This document shows positions 59,664 to 64,000 of a stretch of 64,000 nucleotides of DNA, in pieces. The notes under the pieces are model-generated. The model did no database searches. It was not told the origin of the DNA and saw nothing but the letters and a program-made list of their open reading frames with translations. The position numbers and the translations under genes are program-made. Position 1 is the first letter of the stretch, and the number at the start of each line of letters is the position of its first letter. The stretch covers positions 62,001-126,000 of the forward strand of contig CACXNA010000002.1 of NCBI GenBank assembly GCA_902768985.1, in the 5' to 3' direction. Source of the DNA: an uncultured Bacteroidia bacterium (lineage in GTDB: Bacteria; Bacteroidota; Bacteroidia; Bacteroidales; UBA932).

Positions 59664-60461
59664 TCAATTTTTTTCTTTCACTTTTTCATACAGCCCGTCC
59701 AGCTCCTTCCGGTAGTGGGATTCGGGGAATTCGCCGATGAAATTGAGGTAGTCGTCCTGGAACACCAGGAAGCGCTCCTTCTTTTTCGAAGCGACGCTCA
59801 TGTCGGCGTATTTGTACGACGCCATGGCGGAATAATAAAGGATATCCTCGCGGTAGATGTTGTCCGCATCCTCCTTGAGGACGTTCTTCAGCGCCACGCG
59901 GGCCGCCTTGTAATCCTCCATCTTGTAGTACAGCTTCGCGTTCTCGTAGGCCTTGCGGTCCAGCCGGTCGCCCAGCTCCTGCAGGCGGTGGCGGGCGATG
60001 TCGGAATTCGCCCCCTCCGGGTGCTCGCGCAGGTACTCGCCGATGGCGGTGATGGCCGTGTACGTCGGCGTCTGGTCCAGCTCGTAGCGGAGCGTGCTGC
60101 GGTAGAGGCAGTCGATCCGCAGGAACTGCGCCATCTCCGCGAAGGCGCCCTGCGGGAAGTTGGTCAGGTACTGGTCGAAGTTGGTCTCGGCCGTATAGTA
60201 ATCCTTGTAGGAATAGTTGCTCAGGCCCAGGTAGTACATCACCGTGTCGTAGCGCTCGGTGCCGTTCGTCAGGAGCGTCAGCGACTCGAAGAGCGCAGAG
60301 GACCGGGAGTACTTGCCGGCGTTGAAATAATCGAAAGCAGTCTTGTACTTGAGGTCGACGTCATTGCCTTCGAGCACCAGGTCGTACTGCGTCTTGCAGG
60401 CGGACATACCGCCCAGCACGAGCAGCAGGGACAGGGCGAAATAGAGAGAGGATCGTTTCAT
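59664..60461 (-). CDS. bamD: Outer-membrane assembly lipoprotein BamD
   Basis: From the ATG at 60461 the protein has 265 residues: signal peptide MKRSSLYFALSLLLVLGGMSAC with the lipobox GMSAC, then TPR-type repeats (KYKTAFDYFNAGKYSRSSALFESLTL, MYYLGLSNYSYKDYYTAETNFDQYLTNFP, ...YENAKLYYKMEDYKAARVALKNVLKE) to about residue 255. This matches BamD, which sits on the periplasmic face of the outer membrane with BamA. Its start overlaps the trxB stop by 4 bases. Confidence 0.92.
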   Translation of the reverse strand: MKRSSLYFALSLLLVLGGMSACKTQYDLVLEGNDVDLKYKTAFDYFNAGKYSRSSALFESLTLLTNGTERYDTVMYYLGLSNYSYKDYYTAETNFDQYLTNFPQGAFAEMAQFLRIDCLYRSTLRYELDQTPTYTAITAIGEYLREHPEGANSDIARHRLQELGDRLDRKAYENAKLYYKMEDYKAARVALKNVLKEDADNIYREDILYYSAMASYKYADMSVASKKKERFLVFQDDYLNFIGEFPESHYRKELDGLYEKVKEKN

Positions 60462-61378
60462 CGTTTCAAATATTTTTCGGCATCCAACGCAGCCCGGCAG
60501 CCCGACGCGGCGGCGTTCACCGCCTGGCGGTACACGGGATCCTGCACATCCCCGGCGGCGAACACACCCTCGACGTTGGTGCGGCTGCTGCCGCCCTCCG
60601 TGACGATGTACCCGTTGGCGTCGGTCGTCACCCACGGCGCGAACAGCTCGGACTCGGGGTGGTGGCCGATGGCCAGGAAGAAGCCGTCCACCTGTATATC
60701 AAAAACCTCGCCATCCTTGCGGACCAGGCGCGCGCCCGTCACGCCGGAGGCGTCGCCGAGCACTTCCTGGGTGTTGCAGTTCCACAGGATCTCGATGTTC
60801 GGCGTATTCTTCACGCGCTCCTGCATGGCCACGGAGGCCCGCAGGACGTCGCGGCGCACGATCATGTACACCTTGCGGCAGAGCCCCGCCAGGTAGGTCG
60901 CCTCCTCGCAGGCCGTGTCACCGCCGCCCACGACCGCCACGTCCTTCTTCCGGTAGAAGAAGCCGTCGCAGGTCGCGCAGGCGGACACGCCCAGGCCGCG
61001 GAATTTCTCCTCGGACGGAAGGCCGAGGTAGCGGGCCGTGGCGCCGGTGGCGATGATCAGCGCGTCGGCCTCCAGCTCCGTGGCGCCGTCCACCGTCAGG
61101 CGGAACGGACGCACGCCCAGGTCGGCCTTCGTCACCACCCCGCGGCGGATGTCCGCCCCGAGGTTGACGGCCTGCTCGCGCATGTCGGCCATCAGCATGT
61201 TGGCGTCCACGCCCTTCGGGAAACCGGGGAAATTCTCCACGACCGTCGTCGTGGTCAGCTGGCCGCCGGGGGCGTTGCCCTCATACAGCACGGGGGTCAG
61301 GGCTGCCCGGGAGGCATATATCGCAGCGGTGTAGCCCGCAGGGCCACCGCCGATGATCAAGCATTTAATATGTTCCAT
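60458..61378 (-). CDS. trxB: Thioredoxin-disulfide reductase
   Basis: FAD/NADPH enzyme that reduces thioredoxin. The ATG at 61378 (MEHIKCLIIGGGPAGYTAAIYASRA) opens the FAD-binding fold and gives 306 residues, the usual size. The redox pair is SACATCDGFFYRKK (about residue 135), VVGGGDTACEEATYLAGLC is the NADPH loop, and GVFAAGDVQDPVYRQAVNAAASGC closes the FAD site. It has a -7 element directly upstream and starts 23 bases after fur, so it may also be read from the fur transcript. Confidence 0.96.
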   Translation of the reverse strand: MEHIKCLIIGGGPAGYTAAIYASRAALTPVLYEGNAPGGQLTTTTVVENFPGFPKGVDANMLMADMREQAVNLGADIRRGVVTKADLGVRPFRLTVDGATELEADALIIATGATARYLGLPSEEKFRGLGVSACATCDGFFYRKKDVAVVGGGDTACEEATYLAGLCRKVYMIVRRDVLRASVAMQERVKNTPNIEILWNCNTQEVLGDASGVTGARLVRKDGEVFDIQVDGFFLAIGHHPESELFAPWVTTDANGYIVTEGGSSRTNVEGVFAAGDVQDPVYRQAVNAAASGCRAALDAEKYLKR

Positions 61379-61386
61379 ACAAATTG

Positions 61387-61394
61387 CAAATATA
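61387..61394 (-). promoter_or_regulatory. -7 element before trxB
   Basis: Minus-strand TATATTTG matches TAnnTTTG and lies in the 23-base gap between fur and trxB, 8 bases before the trxB ATG. No TTG at 19-22 bases upstream. A local promoter for trxB within the larger operon is likely. Confidence 0.45.
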
Positions 61395-61401
61395 CATAAA
61401 A

Positions 61402-61863
61402 CTACAGTTTCCGCACCGGCCCCTTGCGGGACGGGTGGCAAAGCAGCTGCACCTCGAATCCGTCGATGCGGTAGCCGCGGTAGCGCTTGCCCTTCAGGTG
61501 TGCCTCCAGCCACTTCATCATCTCCTCGTCCTCCAGGTCGCGCCACGCCTCGCTCTCCGTGTCGTACAAGTGCAGGTGCGGCCCGACGCGGCCGTCGAAG
61601 ACCATCTTGCCGCCGCGGGCGGAGCGGCGTCCGTAGATGCCCAGCCCTGCGAGTAGGGTCAGGATGTTGTAGACGGACGCAGGCGAAATGCGCGCAGTGC
61701 CATGCTCCGCGATCCAGGCCGCCACGTCGTCCGCGCTGGCGTGCACGAGGTTCCACATCGCCTCGTGGACGGCCATGCGCTGCGGCGTGGCCTTGAGGCC
61801 GCGGTCGCGCAGCAGCCGCTTGAACTGGATGATGTCCGGTATGCCTTTCCCCTTGATCCTCAT
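61402..61863 (-). CDS. Fur-family transcriptional regulator without the CxxC zinc site
   Basis: The 153-residue protein has the Fur winged-helix region RDRGLKATPQRMAVHEAMWNLVHASADDVAAWI and ISPASVYNILTLLAGLGIYG. The metal region reads HLHLYDTESEAWRDLED, where Fur/PerR/Zur usually have HxHHxxCxxC; no CxxC pair is present anywhere, so the structural zinc site is missing. H-x-H plus acidic residues remain for regulatory metal. It could be a PerR- or Fur-like regulator; its neighbours (trxB) lean towards oxidative stress. It is 2 bases after rpoN. Confidence 0.88.
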   Translation of the reverse strand: MRIKGKGIPDIIQFKRLLRDRGLKATPQRMAVHEAMWNLVHASADDVAAWIAEHGTARISPASVYNILTLLAGLGIYGRRSARGGKMVFDGRVGPHLHLYDTESEAWRDLEDEEMMKWLEAHLKGKRYRGYRIDGFEVQLLCHPSRKGPVRKL

Positions 61864-61865
61864 GG

Positions 61866-63269
61866 CTATAACTCCTTGCGCCAGCGGGCCAGCGGGATGC
61901 CGAGCTGGCCGCGGTACTTGGCGATGGTGCGGCGCGCGACCTTGTAGCCGCGGCGGCCCATCTCCTCCACCAGCTGCTCGTCGGTGAGCGGTTTGTGCTT
62001 ATCTTCCGCATCCACACACTCCTGCAGGGCCTTCTTCAGCTCGCGGGTGGACACCTCCTCGCCTTCCTTGTTCTCCATGCCTTCGGAGAAGAAATACTTC
62101 AGCGGGAAGATGCCGAAATGCGTCTCGATGTATTTGCTGTTGACCACGCGGGAGATGGTGGAGATGTCGAATCCGGTCCGTTCGGCGATGTCCTTGAGGA
62201 CCATCGGCTTGAGGTCGGCCTCGTCGCCGGACACGAAGTAGTCGTGCTGGTAGTTCAGGATCTCCGTCATGGTCCGGTTCAGCGTGTTCTGGCGCTGCTT
62301 GAGCGCCTCCACGAACCACTTGGCGGAGTCGAGCTTCTGCCGCACGAAGGTCGCGGCCTCCTTCTGGGCGCGCTCCGAGGAGCCCTTCGCCTCGAGGAGC
62401 AGGTCCGCGTATTTCTTGTTGACGCGCAGCTCCGGCACGGAGAAGCGCGGCATGGTGAAGGACAGCTCACCGTCGTGCTCCTCGAGCACGAAGTCCGGCA
62501 CGATCTGCTGCGCCTGGTCGGTGTAGGTGTAGTCCACCTCCCCGCCCGGCGCGGGATTGAGCTTGACGATGCGGGCCATCGCCCCCTTCAGATCCGCCTC
62601 GGACAGGCCCAGGCGGGACATGATCTTCTGGAAATGCTTGTTCGAGAACTCCTGGAAATAATCCTCCAGGATGCGCTCGGCGTTGACCGTGTCGGGCGTC
62701 TGCTTCATGGACTTGAGCTGCAGCAGCAGGCACTCCCGCAGGTCGCGGGCGCCCACGCCGGCGGGGTCGAAGTCCTGGATCACCTTGAGCATCTCCAGCA
62801 CTTCCTCGGCCGTGGTGCTGATGCCGGCCCGGAAGGCCATGTCATCCACCAGCGACTCGATGTCGCGCCGCAGGTAGCCGTCCTCGTCGAGCGAGCCGAT
62901 GATGAACGACGCCACGGCGTACTGCTCGGGCGTGAGGTTGCGGTAGCCGAGCTGGTCCATCAGGCTCTGGGTGAAGCTCTGGCGCACCGAGAAAGTATTG
63001 TATTCGGGCCTGGGGTCCTTGCCCCAGTTGTTGACGCGCGTCTTGTAGGCAGGGATATCGCCCTCGTCCGTGATCTCGTCCAGCGAGACGTCCTTGGCCT
63101 CTTCGGCCTTCTCGGGATCGGGCGTGTCGTCCAGCACAGGGTTCTCCTCCAGCTCCGCACGAATCCGCTGCTCGAGCTCCTGGATGGGAAGTTCGATCAG
63201 TTTGATCGTCTGGATCTGCAGCGGAGAGAGCTTCTGCTGCTGTTTGAGTTCGAGTCCCTGCTTGATCAT
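61866..63269 (-). CDS. rpoN: RNA polymerase sigma-54 factor
   Basis: The 467-residue protein has the Gln/Leu-rich region I (LKQQQKLSPLQIQTIKLIELPIQELEQRI), an acidic region II (EENPVLDDTPDPEKAEEAKDVSLDEI), the core-binding part (about 110-330), the HTH region (VLKDIAERTGFDISTISRVVNSKYIET) and the RpoN box VARRTIAKYRGQLG near the C-terminus. All parts are complete. Activators for it are not in the window. It lies 2 bases after the SPOR-like gene. Confidence 0.97.
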   Translation of the reverse strand: MIKQGLELKQQQKLSPLQIQTIKLIELPIQELEQRIRAELEENPVLDDTPDPEKAEEAKDVSLDEITDEGDIPAYKTRVNNWGKDPRPEYNTFSVRQSFTQSLMDQLGYRNLTPEQYAVASFIIGSLDEDGYLRRDIESLVDDMAFRAGISTTAEEVLEMLKVIQDFDPAGVGARDLRECLLLQLKSMKQTPDTVNAERILEDYFQEFSNKHFQKIMSRLGLSEADLKGAMARIVKLNPAPGGEVDYTYTDQAQQIVPDFVLEEHDGELSFTMPRFSVPELRVNKKYADLLLEAKGSSERAQKEAATFVRQKLDSAKWFVEALKQRQNTLNRTMTEILNYQHDYFVSGDEADLKPMVLKDIAERTGFDISTISRVVNSKYIETHFGIFPLKYFFSEGMENKEGEEVSTRELKKALQECVDAEDKHKPLTDEQLVEEMGRRGYKVARRTIAKYRGQLGIPLARWRKEL

Positions 63270-63271
63270 CG

Positions 63272-63823
63272 CTACAACTCAGCAGGCAGGTCGGCGGGGC
63301 GGGTGTCCGCCCGGCCGATGGTGGGATACTTGAAGCGTTCCCGGACGATGAAAGCGTCCGGGAAATCCCCCTTGATCCGCTGCAGCAGGGCCTCGGCCTC
63401 CAGGCGCGTGCGGAAGTTGCCCACCGTCACCTTGAAATTCGGGGAGGCGAAGCTGCGGTAGGCCTGGATGTGGGGGTAGAGTGCGTTGAAACGGCGGATC
63501 ACGGCGGAGGATTCCTCGCGCGCCGTCCGGGTGCTCGCGAAATAGAGCCGGATCCGGAAGCCGTTGTACTGCTTGTCGGCATTGGCCGCCACCTGCTTGT
63601 TCAGCGCGGCGCGCACGGCCGGCGTCTGGCGCACCACCACCTGCTCGGGCAGGGCCGAGAAGATGTCGCGCCCCAGCAGCGTGGAGTCCACCTGGACCTC
63701 TTCGCCGGCGTGCTCGATCTCGCTCGAGATCTCCTCCGTCGCGTTCTGCGCCCGGAGCGCGGGAGCGCCCAGGAGCAGCAGGGCCAGGAGCCAGAACAGT
63801 TTATTCAGTCGTTGTAATCTCAT
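63272..63823 (-). CDS. Periplasmic SPOR-domain protein
   Basis: The 183-residue protein has a signal peptide (MRLQRLNKLFWLLALLLLGAPALRAQ) and a C-terminal SPOR-like domain (about 85-165): GFRIRLYFASTRTAREESSAVIRRFNALYPHIQAYRSFASPNFKVTVGNFRTRLEAEALLQRI. SPOR domains bind septal peptidoglycan lacking stem peptides, so I infer a role in cell division or wall remodelling. Its start overlaps the end of the upstream partial gene by 22 bases. Confidence 0.85.
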   Translation of the reverse strand: MRLQRLNKLFWLLALLLLGAPALRAQNATEEISSEIEHAGEEVQVDSTLLGRDIFSALPEQVVVRQTPAVRAALNKQVAANADKQYNGFRIRLYFASTRTAREESSAVIRRFNALYPHIQAYRSFASPNFKVTVGNFRTRLEAEALLQRIKGDFPDAFIVRERFKYPTIGRADTRPADLPAEL

Positions 63824-64000
63824 CGTTCTCTGTGTCGGGTTTGCTGAGCAGGCTGCTCAGCGGGATATCCAATATTTCAATATTCTTGCCAAGGCCGCCG
63901 CGGGCGGCCACCCGGGCGAATATGCTGAAGGTAACATCCTCATAGCTCGCATTCTTCCCCAGGAGGCGGAGCAGCCGCAGGGGCTTGAATCCTTCGGAGA
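63802..64000 (-). CDS. C-terminal end of an unrecognised protein (cut by window edge)
   Basis: An open frame enters from the right edge and ends with TAA at 63802-63804, giving about 65 residues: EGFKPLRLLRLLGKNASYEDV, then TFSIFARVAARGGLGKNIEIL, and a short acidic end DTENDEITTTE. The first part looks like alternating strands of a beta-rich domain. I cannot assign a family from this tail. It overlaps the SPOR gene start by 22 bases, so it is probably the upstream member of the same operon. Confidence 0.7.

Noticed and set aside
1-64000. tRNA, rRNA, CRISPR arrays and insertion sequences
   Set aside because: Gaps are mostly under 180 bases and none shows a cloverleaf, regularly spaced direct repeats or transposase motifs. 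This was judged by eye only.

Overview
The window reads as a GC-rich member of the Bacteroidales (phylum Bacteroidota). The support is promoter elements of the TAnnTTTG type with a TTG/TTTG box about 19-22 bases upstream, no clear Shine-Dalgarno sites, Bacteroidota-type omega subunit, OmpH/BamA/BamD genes, a TonB receptor, reg_prop/Y_Y_Y-type sensor architecture, and anaerobic 2-oxoglutarate:ferredoxin oxidoreductase. Species cannot be named from the sequence. Gene density is very high and many neighbours overlap by 4 bases (ATGA). I see no rRNA, tRNA, CRISPR array, prophage or insertion sequence.

Layout. 1-7.7 kb (minus): purine operon purE-purL-purC-purF-purM-purN, with purN running off the left edge. 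7.9-14.0 kb (plus): an MgtC-like membrane protein followed by pyrC-pyrK-pyrD-pyrF-pyrE-pyrB, then a Tat-exported metallo-beta-lactamase-fold protein. 15.2-21.8 kb (minus): uvrB followed by two SGNH hydrolases and an MBOAT acyltransferase, probably a cell-surface O-acylation set. 21.9-24.6 kb (plus): a RelA-type (p)ppGpp synthetase and a coupled unknown gene. 24.6-28.4 kb (minus): DASS transporter, outer-membrane beta-barrel and CNNM/CBS membrane protein. 28.4-29.0 kb is the only long gene-free stretch; it carries palindromic repeats. 29.0-32.3 kb (plus): M3 peptidase and pncB. 32.3-36.5 kb (minus): korA-korB-gdhA, all acting on 2-oxoglutarate. 36.6-41.4 kb (minus): nadK-uppS-bamA-ompH. 41.5-45.2 kb (plus): pdxJ, a second OmpH-like protein, a GT4 glycosyltransferase and a lipoprotein. 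45.2-56.3 kb (minus): a compact six-gene signalling/NRPS-like operon. 56.4-57.6 kb (plus): a secreted unknown protein. 57.7-64 kb (minus): SPOR protein-rpoN-fur-trxB-bamD-rpoZ-recN plus the end of an unrecognised gene.

The best candidate for an undescribed system is the 45.2-56.3 kb operon: a REC-PP2C response regulator, a membrane-anchored coiled-coil/beta-propeller protein, a large periplasmic-propeller sensor whose phosphoacceptor His is replaced by Asp, a soluble histidine kinase with an intact His, a TPR-TonB-dependent receptor, and a free-standing A-T-TE NRPS-like enzyme with a Cys-type thioesterase. The spacing suggests co-transcription of at least the first five. I infer that a small acyl/aminoacyl-derived product is made and sensed or taken up in connection with this pathway; nothing in the sequence identifies the molecule.

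Other notable signals: a PurF that lacks the N-terminal catalytic Cys and other glutamine-site residues; a PyrB carrying a PyrI-like zinc tail but no PyrI nucleotide-binding domain; an in-frame three-hairpin insertion inside pyrK containing a 30-base palindrome that recurs between pyrF and pyrE; a RelA-like enzyme with HD changed to HE; and a large hairpin overlapping the pyrB stop codon.
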